From the NCBI GenBank assembly GCA_030425705.1, contig JAUHZU010000003.1, positions 124,001-188,000 on the forward strand: 64,000 nt of DNA, read 5' to 3'. Positions 43,567-52,024 of the stretch are shown in pieces. This stretch comes from Phycisphaerae bacterium (lineage in GTDB: Bacteria; Planctomycetota; Phycisphaerae; Phycisphaerales; Phycisphaeraceae). The notes under the pieces were generated by a model. It was not told the origin of the DNA. It saw only the letters and a list, made by a program, of their open reading frames with translations, and ran no database searches. Made by a program: the position numbers and the translations under genes. Positions within the stretch are counted from its first letter, which is position 1; each line of letters begins with the position of its first letter.

Positions 43567-44934
43567 TTACAGCACCTGCGCGATCACGCTGTCGGCGACG
43601 AACAGGCCTTTGCGGGTGAGGCGGAGTCGGCCGTCGGCTTGCTCCAGAAAGCCCAGCCGGACCGATGCGTCGATCGCCTGCCGCTGGTGCTCGCGGAGGT
43701 CCGGGTGGCCGAGCAGCCAGCCGGCGTTGAGGCCTTCGCGGAGGCGGAGGCCGAGCATCAGGCGTTCGCCCAGCGACTGGTCCGGGGGCAGGTGTTCGTG
43801 GTCGGTGATCGGCGGGGTCGGCGCATCCTGTAGGTAGCGCACCAGGTTGGGCGCGTTGCGCCAGCGGTGCCCCCGGACGTGCGACGCCGCGCTGGGGCCG
43901 AGCCCCAGCCAGTCGTGGTTGTGCCAATAAGCAAGGTTGTGGCGGCAGCGGAAACGGCCGCCGGGTTTCGGGCCTCGGGCTTCGGGTGTCGGGTCGGTGT
44001 GTTTACTCTGCTGAGTTAGAGCCGCAGCCGAGACCCCAGACCCGGTACCCGGAACCCGGCTCCAGTTGCTGACCTCATACTGCTCGAACCCCGCCGCCTC
44101 GAGCTTGTCGAGGACCAGTTCGTACATGTCGCGTTCAAGGTCTTCCTCAACCCGCCGGACCTGACCGACGCGGAGTTTGGCGGTGAGCGGGGTGTTGGGC
44201 TCATAGGTCAGGCCATAGGTCGAGAGGTGCGTGGGCTGCAGAGCGAGCAGGGCGTCGAGGTCGCGTTCGAGCATGGCCAGGGTCTGACCGGGGATGGCGA
44301 AGATGAGGTCGAGGGAGAGGTTGGTGATGCCGGCGTCGCGGCAGTGTTGGACAGCCCGGGGCACGGACTCGGGTTCGTGCCAGCGTTCGAGTTGTTTGAG
44401 AGAGGTGGTGTCGAAGGACTGGGCACCGATGGAGACGCGGTTGACCCCGCCGGCGGCGAGCCGGTGCATGAGCTCTGGGGTGACGGTCTCAGGATTGGCC
44501 TCGACGGTGAACTCGGGGGTGCTGCCAGGGCAGCCGATCCAGCCGACCTCCCCGAGCGTCTGGAGCAGCCGCTCCCAGAGCCCGGGTCGAAGGTAGGTGG
44601 GGGTGCCGCCGCCGGCGAAGAGGGTGGTGGGGTGGAAGGCGGTTTGTTCGGAACGTGTCAGGATTTCTCCGCACAAGGCATCGGTGAAGGCCGCCTGGCG
44701 ATCAGCGGGGGGTTGTCCGGGGGTTTGGGCGGGCTCGACAATGCTATAAAAGTCGCAATAGTGGCACTTATGAAAACAGAAGGGCAGGTGCAGGTACACG
44801 CTGCCCAGGGGCTCGGACAGGCGGAACGAGGCCAGATCGTTGGGATCTGGCGGGTTCTCGGGCCCTTGCCGATCTACAACGATTGGGGTATGCTTTGGCG
44901 CTGGATTCTTTGCACTTCGCACGATGAGGGACAT
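43567..44934 (-). CDS. hemW: HemW-type radical SAM heme chaperone with an in-frame repeat insertion
   Basis: The 455-residue protein belongs to the HemW/HemN-like family: VYLHLPFCFHKCHYCDF holds the CxxxCxxC cluster motif, followed by FAGGGTPTYL, EFTVEANPETVT, VNRVSIGAQSF and LSLDLIFAIPGQT, and the C-terminal winged-helix part. HemW delivers heme to respiratory proteins. Between EVSNWSR and CRHNLAYWHNHDW, where relatives have about five residues, there are about 33 extra residues encoded by a palindromic repeat (43961-44059). The only canonical start with enough room is ATG 44934, three bases from the divergent FHA start, so the N-terminus (about 40 residues longer than usual) is uncertain. 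Confidence 0.88.
   Translation of the reverse strand: MSLIVRSAKNPAPKHTPIVVDRQGPENPPDPNDLASFRLSEPLGSVYLHLPFCFHKCHYCDFYSIVEPAQTPGQPPADRQAAFTDALCGEILTRSEQTAFHPTTLFAGGGTPTYLRPGLWERLLQTLGEVGWIGCPGSTPEFTVEANPETVTPELMHRLAAGGVNRVSIGAQSFDTTSLKQLERWHEPESVPRAVQHCRDAGITNLSLDLIFAIPGQTLAMLERDLDALLALQPTHLSTYGLTYEPNTPLTAKLRVGQVRRVEEDLERDMYELVLDKLEAAGFEQYEVSNWSRVPGTGSGVSAAALTQQSKHTDPTPEARGPKPGGRFRCRHNLAYWHNHDWLGLGPSAASHVRGHRWRNAPNLVRYLQDAPTPPITDHEHLPPDQSLGERLMLGLRLREGLNAGWLLGHPDLREHQRQAIDASVRLGFLEQADGRLRLTRKGLFVADSVIAQVL
43961..44059. repeat. Palindromic repeat (GGGT/ACCC family) inside hemW
   Basis: A 99-bp copy, in reverse orientation to the copy at 35281-35377, sharing GGGTACCGGGT, GGGTCTGGGG, a C-T-C-G-x-C-T-G-C-type segment and GCCCGAGGCCCG. 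At 99 bases (33 codons) it keeps the hemW frame and adds a Gly/Ser/Thr/Pro-rich segment at about residues 292-324. Confidence 0.75.
44866..44894 (+). promoter_or_regulatory. Candidate sigma-70-type promoter of the FHA gene
   Basis: TTGCCG and TATGCT are separated by exactly 17 bases. The implied start near 44901 leaves a leader of about 37 bases with GAGGG seven bases before the FHA ATG. The promoter would lie inside the hemW 5' coding sequence. Confidence 0.4.
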
Positions 44935-44937
44935 GGT

Positions 44938-45522
44938 ATGCGGAACGTTTCGCTGGTGATGTTCAAGTCCGATGGGACTCGGCGAGACTTCCCGCTGGCC
45001 AAGCAACGCGTGGTGGTCGGCCGGAAGGCCAACTGCGACCTGCGGATCCCCCTGACCAGCGTCTCGCGTCAGCACTGCCAGATCACTGTCGACGGCGAGA
45101 AGATCGCCGTCAAGGACCTGGGCTCAAGCAACGGCACGTACCACAACAGCGTCCGGGTGCAGGAGGCCTCGCTGTCGGCCGGCGATGAACTCGTCGTCGG
45201 GCCGGTCGTGTTCACACTGGTCGTCGACGGCCAGCCGGGCCAGATCAAGCCGGTGCGGACGATCGTGACCAACGACCAGGGTGTGCACGAAACCGCGGGG
45301 AGCCGGGCGACCTCCGCCGGTGCCTCGGCGTCTTCGGTCGGCTCGGTGGTCGATAGCGACGAAGCACTGGATATCCCAAGCGATATCGAGGAAGAAGAGT
45401 CGAGCCCGACCGTCGACCTGGACGACCCGATCGCCGCGCTCGAGGCGATGGCCAACTCCGAAGACTCCGACGAGTTTGACGACATCGACTTCTTCGACGA
45501 CGAAGACGATGTGACTCACTAA
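44938..45522 (+). CDS. FHA-domain protein with acidic tail
   Basis: The 194-residue protein has an N-terminal forkhead-associated domain (phosphothreonine binding): VVVGRKANCDLRIPLTSVSR, QHCQITV, and DLGSSNGTYHNSVRV hold the conserved G-R, S-R-H (here S-R-Q-H) and N-G residues. The C-terminal 80 residues are Ser/Asp/Glu-rich and probably disordered, with repeated D-D-E motifs. It would read Ser/Thr-kinase signals; no kinase lies nearby. A perfect terminator follows. Confidence 0.88.
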   Translation: MRNVSLVMFKSDGTRRDFPLAKQRVVVGRKANCDLRIPLTSVSRQHCQITVDGEKIAVKDLGSSNGTYHNSVRVQEASLSAGDELVVGPVVFTLVVDGQPGQIKPVRTIVTNDQGVHETAGSRATSAGASASSVGSVVDSDEALDIPSDIEEEESSPTVDLDDPIAALEAMANSEDSDEFDDIDFFDDEDDVTH

Positions 45523-45549
45523 CTACCCTATGCACGATCAAACGAACAC

Positions 45550-45574
45550 AGGCCCGCCGATCGGCGGGCCTTTT
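45550..45574 (+). terminator. Rho-independent terminator after the FHA gene
   Basis: AGGCCCGCCGA and TCGGCGGGCCT form a perfect 11-pair palindrome followed by TTTTG. The palindrome can act in both directions, but the T-run favours the plus strand. Confidence 0.8.
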
Positions 45575-45617
45575 GCGTAGATGTCCTGGGGGCGGGCCTG
45601 TCCGGGCCGCAGTGTGT

Positions 45618-45797
45618 TCAGGCCGCCTCTTCGCTCGGGGCCGGTGGGGCCGGGGCGGGTTTCTTGGGCGGCTGAGGGACCTGGATCTTCATGGTGCACT
45701 GCCGACAGCGGACGGTCTTGCCCCGGGCGTTGAGAGGCACGGACAGGATCGCGCGGCACTTCAGGTTCGGGCAGATCATACGGACGCTGGTCGACAT
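45618..45797 (-). CDS. Small zinc-ribbon protein
   Basis: A 59-residue protein with a four-Cys zinc ribbon (CPNLKC and CRQC, spaced by about 17 residues) and a Pro/Ala-rich tail. GGGAG precedes ATG 45797 by nine bases. Similar zinc-ribbon N-termini in planctomycetes occur on larger proteins; here it stands alone. Function unknown. Confidence 0.65.
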   Translation of the reverse strand: MSTSVRMICPNLKCRAILSVPLNARGKTVRCRQCTMKIQVPQPPKKPAPAPPAPSEEAA

Positions 45798-45998
45798 GGC
45801 TGGGACTCCCGCCAAGGCACGTTGTTGTCTAATCATCGACATCATCCGCCGGCCGCATAATGCTACGTCTTGTGAGATCGGCCAGGCCTTGTGTCGCTTA
45901 TCGGGCGTCGGGCTGTCGCAGGGCGGCTGGGCAGTACGGCCTAGAAACCCGATAGCATGGGGGTGGCGCGCGATCGGTGCGGGCTAGGAGCTGTTTGG

Positions 45999-47798
45999 AT
46001 GACGTGGGAAGCTTGGGTCACCCTGGGGATCGTTGGCTTGATGGCGGTGGCGGTCCTGCGTCGCCTGGCCGGGCCGGACACGGTCCTGCTGGCGGGGCTG
46101 GCGCTGGTCATGGCGCTGCACGAGTTCTTCCCGAAGTTCCCGGGGGTGCGTGAGGCGGTCGCGGGCTTCGGTTCGCAGGCGGTCGTGACGATCGGGGTGC
46201 TGTTTGTCGTGGCCGAGGGGATGCGGCAGACCGGCGCGATGGCGGTCCTGACCCGCCCGCTGCTGGGCAACCCGCGGTCGCTGCCCGCGGCGCAGGCCCG
46301 GCTGATGCTGCCTGTCGCGGGTCTGAGCGCGTTCCTGAACAACACGCCGATCGTCGCGATGCTCATGCCCGTCGTCAGCGACTGGTGCCGACGCACCGGC
46401 TTCAGCCCGAGCAAGCTGTTTATCCCGCTCAGCTACGCCGCCATCATGGGCGGGTCCTGCACGTTGATCGGCACCGCGACAAACGTGTTTGTCTACGGCG
46501 AATTGCGCGCCGCGTCCGCCGCCGACCCGGCGCTGACCGCCGGCAACGACGAGCTTGGCATGTTCAGCATCTCGCTGGTCGCGGTGCCTGCGGCGTTGGC
46601 GGGGATCGCCTACCTGCTGCTCGCGTCGCGCTGGCTGCTGCCCGACCGTGGCACGGTGGCCGAGTCGTCGGACGCCCGGCGGTACACCTTCGAGATGCAG
46701 GTTGATCCGGGGAGCGCGATCGACGGCATGACGGTCGAGGAGGCGGGGCTTCGCCGGCTGCCGGGCGCATACCTCATCGCGATCGAGCGTGCGGACGAGC
46801 AGCGTATCCCTGTCGGCCCGGAGACGCGGCTGCACCGCGGCGACGTGCTGGTCTTCGCCGGCGCTCTGGAATCGCTGGGCGACGTCAGCCGGACCAAGGG
46901 GCTGTCACGGACGACCCGCGAGCCGGGCACCCTGCCGGATGACCTCGTGCGTGTCGAGGCGGTGATCAGCGACCGCAGCCCGCTGTCGGGCAAGAGCGTG
47001 CGCGAGGGCCGGTTCCGCACGGAGTACGACGCCGCGGTCATCGCGGTCCACCGCGGCGGCGAGCACCTGGAGCAGAAGATCGGCGACATCGTGCTCCGCC
47101 CTGGGGACACGCTGCTGCTCGAAGCTGACGACCGGTTTACCGAACGCTTCCGCAATCGGCCGGACTTCTACTATGTCCACACGCTTGGTGCCGCGGAAGA
47201 GGTGCGGGCCCGCAAGGCATGGATCGCGCTGGCGGTGCTGGCGCTGGTGGTCTTTGCCGCGACGGTCTGCGGTATGGAACTCCTGACCGCCGCGCTGTTG
47301 GGCGGCGGCGTAATGGTGGTGACCGGTTGCTGCACACCGCACGAAGCGCGGGCCAGCATCAACTGGCGGGTGCTGCTGATGATGGGGGCCGCGATCGGCT
47401 TCGGCAAGGCGCTGGACTCGACCGGCGCGGCGGCTGCGATCGCGACGCAGCTGGTCGACACCTTCGACGCGATGGGGCCGCGGGCGATCCTCGTTGCGGT
47501 CTACCTGGCCGCGATGCTGCTGACCACGATCATCGGGCCGGTGCCCACGGCGGGGCTGATGTTCCCCGTCGTCGTCGCCGTCGCGCGGAGCCAGGGCTAC
47601 GACCTGACGCCCTTCGCCGTCACGCTGATGATGACGGCCGCCGCGAGTTTCGCCTCCCCCAGCGCCTACCAGACCAACCTCATGGTCTACAGCGTCGGCG
47701 GCTACCGGCCGATGGACTACGTCCGTGTCGGGCTCCCCCTGAACCTGCTGGTGATGCTGATCGTGGTGCTGATCGTGCCCGTGGTCTGGGCGTTCTAG
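45999..47798 (+). CDS. SLC13/DASS-type anion transporter with two TrkA-C-like domains
   Basis: The 599-residue protein has N- and C-terminal transmembrane halves with the family hallmark FLNNTPIVAMLMPVV near residue 115 and the SYAAIMGGSCTLIGTATNVF hairpin. Between the halves (about residues 230-400) lie two RCK_C/TrkA-C-like regulatory domains (PGSAIDGMTVEEAGLRRLPG, and S-P-L-S-G-K-S-V-R-E-G). Likely a sodium-coupled importer of sulfate or dicarboxylates. AGGAG lies eight bases before the ATG at 45999. Confidence 0.85.
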   Translation: MTWEAWVTLGIVGLMAVAVLRRLAGPDTVLLAGLALVMALHEFFPKFPGVREAVAGFGSQAVVTIGVLFVVAEGMRQTGAMAVLTRPLLGNPRSLPAAQARLMLPVAGLSAFLNNTPIVAMLMPVVSDWCRRTGFSPSKLFIPLSYAAIMGGSCTLIGTATNVFVYGELRAASAADPALTAGNDELGMFSISLVAVPAALAGIAYLLLASRWLLPDRGTVAESSDARRYTFEMQVDPGSAIDGMTVEEAGLRRLPGAYLIAIERADEQRIPVGPETRLHRGDVLVFAGALESLGDVSRTKGLSRTTREPGTLPDDLVRVEAVISDRSPLSGKSVREGRFRTEYDAAVIAVHRGGEHLEQKIGDIVLRPGDTLLLEADDRFTERFRNRPDFYYVHTLGAAEEVRARKAWIALAVLALVVFAATVCGMELLTAALLGGGVMVVTGCCTPHEARASINWRVLLMMGAAIGFGKALDSTGAAAAIATQLVDTFDAMGPRAILVAVYLAAMLLTTIIGPVPTAGLMFPVVVAVARSQGYDLTPFAVTLMMTAAASFASPSAYQTNLMVYSVGGYRPMDYVRVGLPLNLLVMLIVVLIVPVVWAF

Positions 47799-48256
47799 TC
47801 GTCCGACCGACGTCGCCCGCGCGCGAGCTGGACCTCCGGCGAGAGCTTCTCGTCCGCGTCTTCTGCCGGTGGGCGGCGTAGTGGGTCGTCGGACTCGGTT
47901 GCGGCGCGCGTGCCGACGCGGACCTGCACCTTGCGGATCGCCGGCCCGCGATGGCGAGAGATCAACTCACGCATCACCCCGCCACGCAGGTGCTGGTCGA
48001 TCGCGAAGTGCGCCGCCGGTGAGTCGGCCTCGACGTGCAGCACGCCCCGGCTGAGCCCGACGAGCTTGGAACGCTGCACCAGGTGGGCGGGCAACAGCTC
48101 ACGCCACAGCTCCGCCAAACCGCCGAGCTGGCGGTATGGCTTAGCGACCTCACGCTTGAACTGCTCCTGCATGAACCCCAGCGACAGGTCCCGGGTCGGC
48201 AGCGACCGGTCCTTCCGCAGGGTGTCGAGTTGGCCTTGCGCCTGCTCGGGCTTCAT
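47795..48256 (-). CDS. DciA-like (DUF721) protein
   Basis: A 153-residue protein. WRELLPAHLVQRSKLVGLSR, GVLHVEADSPAAHFAIDQHL and the V-R-V-G ending match the DUF721 domain of DciA, the ancestral loader of the replicative helicase. The stop overlaps the transporter gene tail to tail. I chose ATG 48256, which has TATGAT seven bases upstream. It is divergent from aroK, whose -10 is 40 bases away. Confidence 0.72.
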   Translation of the reverse strand: MKPEQAQGQLDTLRKDRSLPTRDLSLGFMQEQFKREVAKPYRQLGGLAELWRELLPAHLVQRSKLVGLSRGVLHVEADSPAAHFAIDQHLRGGVMRELISRHRGPAIRKVQVRVGTRAATESDDPLRRPPAEDADEKLSPEVQLARGRRRSDD

Positions 48257-48263
48257 CCCCCGC

Positions 48264-48269
48264 ATCATA
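48264..48269 (-). promoter_or_regulatory. -10 element, leaderless start of the DciA-like gene
   Basis: TATGAT on the minus strand, seven bases, then ATG at 48256. Confidence 0.45.
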
Positions 48270-48295
48270 CCCCGGCCGACGCGTACCCCGCCCGT

Positions 48296-48301
48296 TAGAA
48301 T
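48296..48301 (+). promoter_or_regulatory. -10 element, leaderless start of aroK
   Basis: TAGAAT, then CCGGGC, then ATG at 48308. Confidence 0.5.
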
Positions 48302-48307
48302 CCGGGC

Positions 48308-48841
48308 ATGAACGTGATCCTCTTCGGCTACCGCGGCTGCGGCAAGACCACCCTCGGCCAGAAGCTGGCGGATAAGCTCTGGAAGGGCTTTATCGATACT
48401 GATGCGCGGGTCCGCGAGCGGTTCGGCGGGCTGGAAGTGGCGGACATCTGGGCGCAGTACGGCGAGCCGGCGTTCCGCACCGCCGAGGTCGAAGCCACCA
48501 TCCAGGCACTCGGTTCGGAGAACCAAGTCATCGCTCTGGGCGGGGGGACGATGATGCAGCCGGGCGCACGCGAGGCGGTCGCCGCGGCAGAGGACGCGAA
48601 ACGGGTCTACCTGTCCTGCGACCCGGCCGTGCTGCTGGAGCGCCTCAACGCCGACACGGCGACGGCCGGGCAGCGGCCCGCGCTGACCGGCGCTGGGTCG
48701 GCCAGCGACGCGGGGTTGGCCGAGATCCGGCACGTCCTCGCCGAGCGCGACCCGGTCTACCGGTCCGCGGCGGACGCGGTGCTGGATGTGACGTACTGCA
48801 CGATCGACGACGCGGTAACGCACCTGGTCGCGCTCGTGTAG
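48308..48841 (+). CDS. aroK: Shikimate kinase
   Basis: The 177-residue protein phosphorylates shikimate in aromatic amino acid (and chorismate) synthesis. Walker A is GYRGCGKTTLG at residues 7-17, the shikimate-binding Asp lies in FIDTDARVRERF, Arg in PAFRTAEVEA and the G-G-G-T loop in ALGGGTMMQ; LAERDPVYRSAAD is the adenine-binding region. Chorismate also feeds the futalosine pathway started by MqnA. TAGAAT six bases upstream of the ATG points to a leaderless mRNA. Confidence 0.93.
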   Translation: MNVILFGYRGCGKTTLGQKLADKLWKGFIDTDARVRERFGGLEVADIWAQYGEPAFRTAEVEATIQALGSENQVIALGGGTMMQPGAREAVAAAEDAKRVYLSCDPAVLLERLNADTATAGQRPALTGAGSASDAGLAEIRHVLAERDPVYRSAADAVLDVTYCTIDDAVTHLVALV

Positions 48842-48846
48842 GCCGA

Positions 48847-50094
48847 CTAAAAACGATCGATCGCGTAGTGCGAGCGGTCCAGGTGCGGCTCGTCGCCGGC
48901 GAGCATCTCGCACACCAGCTTGCCCGTCGCCGCCCCCATCGACAGCCCGAGCATGTTGTGCCCCGCGGCGACCGTGACGTTCGCCATCGCCGGGGCCTGG
49001 TCGATGACCGGCTTGCCGTCGTAGGTCATCGGGCGCCAGCCGAACCACTCCTCCTCGACCGGCTCGCAGGTCGGCTCGTGCAGGTAGACCGCAGCGCCCG
49101 CCTTAATTGCCGCCAGACGCGCCGGGTTGATCGTCGTGTCGTAGCCGGTGAACTCCATCGTTGAGCCGATCCGGTAGCCGGTCTGGAACGGCGTCACCGC
49201 GACCTTGTGCTCTTGGAAGACCATCGGGATCGCCGGGCAGGTGCCCGGGCGGGGCATCGTCATCGAGTAGCCCTTGCCCGGCTGGATCGGCACCTTGGCG
49301 CCGATCAGGTGGTTGAGCTTGGGCGTCAACGCCCCCAACGCCAGCACGACGTGGTCCGCCGTGACCTCGCCGGTGGCGGTCTTGACCGCGCGGGCCTTGC
49401 CGTTTTCTTTTGCGATGCCGGTGACGGCGGTGTTTTCGTGGATCGTGACGCCCATCTTTTCGAGCGTTGCCCGCAGCCCGAGCATGAGCTTGTTCGGGCG
49501 GAGGTGAGCGTCGATCTCGTAGAACCATGCCCCCGCCGCGACGCCGGGCTTGAGCGCCGGCTCACGGCGGACCAGCTCCTCGCCGTCGATGCGCTCCGCC
49601 CCGAGGCCGAACTGCTGCAGCCAGGCATCGGTCTTCGCGTAGCCGTCCATCGCCTGCTGGGTCTTGTAGACGAACAGCGCGCCGCGGTCTTCCCACTCGC
49701 ATTCGATCCCCTCGTCGGCCAACATCTGCCGGTACAGCGTGATCGAGGACTGGAGCAGCGCGTGCCGGCCCGCGGCGCTGTGCAGCATCGGGGCCTCCTT
49801 GCACCGCAGCGCGAACTTCGTCAGCCACAGCCACAGCCCCGGGTCCAGCCGCGGCGCGACGCGAATCGGCGCGTCCTTCTTGAACATCATCGGCAGTGTC
49901 TTCTTCACCGCCCCGGGCATCGCCAGCGGCAGCGCGTGGCTCGGCGAGATCAGCCCGCAGTTGCCGTGCGAACACGCCTTGCCGAACGCGGCCTGGTCGA
50001 CCACCGTCACGTCAAAGCCCGCGCGCCGCAGGTAGTACGCGCTGCACGCCCCGACCACACCGGCCCCGACAACTACGACTCGGCCCTGGCTCAT
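48847..50094 (-). CDS. DadA-type FAD-dependent D-amino-acid dehydrogenase
   Basis: The 415-residue protein has the N-terminal dinucleotide-binding motif VVVGAGVVGACSAYYL, the CSHGNCGLISPSHALPLAMP segment typical of DadA, and the C-terminal FAD contacts YDGKPVIDQAPAM and AAGHNMLGLSMGAATGKL. It probably deaminates D-amino acids or related imino acids in the inner membrane or cytoplasm. A purine-rich AAGGAAG precedes the ATG. Related glycine/proline oxidases are an alternative assignment. Confidence 0.82.
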   Translation of the reverse strand: MSQGRVVVVGAGVVGACSAYYLRRAGFDVTVVDQAAFGKACSHGNCGLISPSHALPLAMPGAVKKTLPMMFKKDAPIRVAPRLDPGLWLWLTKFALRCKEAPMLHSAAGRHALLQSSITLYRQMLADEGIECEWEDRGALFVYKTQQAMDGYAKTDAWLQQFGLGAERIDGEELVRREPALKPGVAAGAWFYEIDAHLRPNKLMLGLRATLEKMGVTIHENTAVTGIAKENGKARAVKTATGEVTADHVVLALGALTPKLNHLIGAKVPIQPGKGYSMTMPRPGTCPAIPMVFQEHKVAVTPFQTGYRIGSTMEFTGYDTTINPARLAAIKAGAAVYLHEPTCEPVEEEWFGWRPMTYDGKPVIDQAPAMANVTVAAGHNMLGLSMGAATGKLVCEMLAGDEPHLDRSHYAIDRF

Positions 50095-50233
50095 CTCGAT
50101 CGCTTCCTTCGCCCCGTGTGTGACGGGTTGTTATGTAACTACGCCTTGAAGGGGCGGCATGATAGGCACTCACGCCCCGTGTGGCGAGTGCGTAGAATGC
50201 GGGCGACCCCGGTTCCCCCACCCCGAGCCCGCC

Positions 50234-51406
50234 ATGAGCCAGCCCGAGACCGACGCCACGGCCCACACCGCCGTCCTGATGGCCGGCATCCCCGCCGTCA
50301 ACAAGGCCCTTTACCACGCCGTCCGTTTCAGCGTCGGCGACCCGGCGGCCCTGCTGTTCCTGCCCGACGGCGAGGGCAGCTTCGACCGGCTGTTCATCGT
50401 CCGGGATATCGAGATGGCCCGGGCCCGCGAGCACGCCCGGGCCGAGCAGGTCGCCTGCCCCGCCGACTACGCCCCGGAGGGCGGGCTGTCCGGCGACCGC
50501 GAGACGGCCACCGCCCAGGCCGTCGCCGAGGCCCTGGTCCGCCACGACATCCAGATCGCCATCGCCGACCGCACGCTGCCGCTGATCTTCGCCCAGCACA
50601 TCGGCGAGCGGGGGATCGAGGTGTTCTACGACGAGCAGCTCGGCGTCGCCGACCGCCGGGCCAAGGACGCCGAGGAGGTCGCCTGGCTGCGTGAGGCCCA
50701 GGGCGTGACCGAGGGGGCGATGGCCATGGCCTGCCGGCTGGTCGCCGGTGCGACGGCCGGGAAGGGCGGGGTGCTCGAGCACGACGGCCGGCCGCTCACC
50801 GCCGAGCGCGTCCGGCTGGCGATCGACATCCACCTGCTCGAACAGGGCTACTCCAACCCCGGCTGCATCGTCGCCGGCGGGCCGATGGGCGGCGACTGCC
50901 ACGAGCTGGGCAGCGGCGTGCTCCGCACCGGCGAGCCGGTCATCATCGACATCTTCCCCATCAGCCGGGCCACGCGCTACAACGGCGACTGTACCCGCAC
51001 CGTCGTCAACGGCGACATCCCCGACGACATCGCCAAGGCCCACGCCGCCGTCGTCGAGGCCAAGCAAGCCGCCATCGCCGCGACCCGCGCGGGCGTCACC
51101 GGCGAGCAGGTCCACGCCGCCACCACCAAGGTCATCGAAGCGCACGGCTACGCGATGGGCTTCCCGACCAACGGCCACCCCTTCACCATGCCCCACGGCA
51201 CGGGCCACGGCATCGGCTTGGACTGCCACGAGCCCCCGCTGCTCGACCAGGGTGGCCCCGCACTCGTCGTCGGCGACGCCCTCACTATCGAGCCGGGCCT
51301 CTACCAAGTGGGCGTCGGCGGTGTGCGTGTCGAGGACCTCGTCATCGTCACCGAAGACGGCTGCGAGAACCTGAACACGCTGCCGGAAGGGTTGGATTGG
51401 AGATAG
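50234..51406 (+). CDS. M24-family metallopeptidase (Xaa-Pro peptidase type)
   Basis: The 390-residue protein has a creatinase-like N-terminal domain and a pita-bread C-terminal domain. Metal ligands are visible: VIIDIFPISRATRYNGDCTR (two Asp), MPHGTGHGIGLDCHE (His), DALTIEPGLYQ (Glu) and VGGVRVEDL (Glu). The dipeptide-hydrolysing role is inferred from family. TAGAAT about 40 bases upstream is a plausible -10. The stop codon lies 11 bases before the 39-bp repeat of the following cassette. Confidence 0.85.
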   Translation: MSQPETDATAHTAVLMAGIPAVNKALYHAVRFSVGDPAALLFLPDGEGSFDRLFIVRDIEMARAREHARAEQVACPADYAPEGGLSGDRETATAQAVAEALVRHDIQIAIADRTLPLIFAQHIGERGIEVFYDEQLGVADRRAKDAEEVAWLREAQGVTEGAMAMACRLVAGATAGKGGVLEHDGRPLTAERVRLAIDIHLLEQGYSNPGCIVAGGPMGGDCHELGSGVLRTGEPVIIDIFPISRATRYNGDCTRTVVNGDIPDDIAKAHAAVVEAKQAAIAATRAGVTGEQVHAATTKVIEAHGYAMGFPTNGHPFTMPHGTGHGIGLDCHEPPLLDQGGPALVVGDALTIEPGLYQVGVGGVRVEDLVIVTEDGCENLNTLPEGLDWR

Positions 51407-51417
51407 GCCATCGGCTG

Positions 51418-51456
51418 TAGGGTGGGTGGAGCGAGTCCGCGAGCGATACCCACCGG
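51418..51456 (+). repeat. 39-bp repeat, left copy
   Basis: Begins TAGGGTGGGTGG and ends ATACCCACCGG; the centre is GAGTCCGCGAGCG. The unit is itself partly palindromic (GGTGGGT/ACCCACC). Confidence 0.8.
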
Positions 51457-51472
51457 TAAACATCATGAGCAG

Positions 51473-52024
51473 CTATGCGTCAAGCGGAGTCAGTTCAACA
51501 GCCACCGCCCAATCTTCTAAGTCACGTGGCCGTTGTGAGTAGATCGACTGCACGTTCCTGTTGTAGTCGAACCCTTGCTTTTGGGGTCTAGGCATTTTCG
51601 TGCCGAAACGGAACAGTATCTTGCTGGTGTACTCGTCCCTACGTTTGCTGTAGAAAAAATCGACCTCGAATGGCACGAACTCGAACGGGAAGTAGCCCAC
51701 GCCAGAAACCCTGAACGCTGATCTGTCAATGTCCTCAACCACTAACAATGGAATGCCGTCGCACCATGTACCAAGCCGACGCGTGTACTCAATCTGATCA
51801 AACGGCATCCAGAACTCTAACCGCAGTGCTAGCTTAGATGCCGAAATCACATGCTCACGATCACTCGGTGCAGCAATTCGCCAATCCCATAGGGCCTTGG
51901 AAATGGTTGCTTCCGTTGGTTCGTGTTGGGATGGGTTATATTCAGCGAAGATGTACTCTTTTGATCCAACTGCATGATATGAAATGATAGCAGCCGGTGG
52001 GTATCGCTCGCGGACTCGTTCCAC
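51473..52024 (-). CDS. Orphan ORF of the inverted-repeat cassette
   Basis: A 183-residue soluble protein of unknown family, rich in aromatic residues (YFPFEFVPFEVDFFYSKRRD, KILFRFGTKMPRPQ). The frame starts at GTG 52024, which lies inside the right-hand 39-bp repeat, so the first dozen residues (MERVRERYPPAA) are translated repeat; no other ATG occurs until the middle of the gene. GC and codon use differ from the neighbours, suggesting transfer. No HUH or DDE motif is seen. Confidence 0.55.
   Translation of the reverse strand: MERVRERYPPAAIISYHAVGSKEYIFAEYNPSQHEPTEATISKALWDWRIAAPSDREHVISASKLALRLEFWMPFDQIEYTRRLGTWCDGIPLLVVEDIDRSAFRVSGVGYFPFEFVPFEVDFFYSKRRDEYTSKILFRFGTKMPRPQKQGFDYNRNVQSIYSQRPRDLEDWAVAVELTPLDA

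Noticed and set aside
47795-49048. 417-codon frame on the minus strand covering the DciA-like gene and all of aroK antisense
   Set aside because: Only the part downstream of 48256 reads as a protein family; the rest is antisense to aroK, which has all shikimate kinase motifs.
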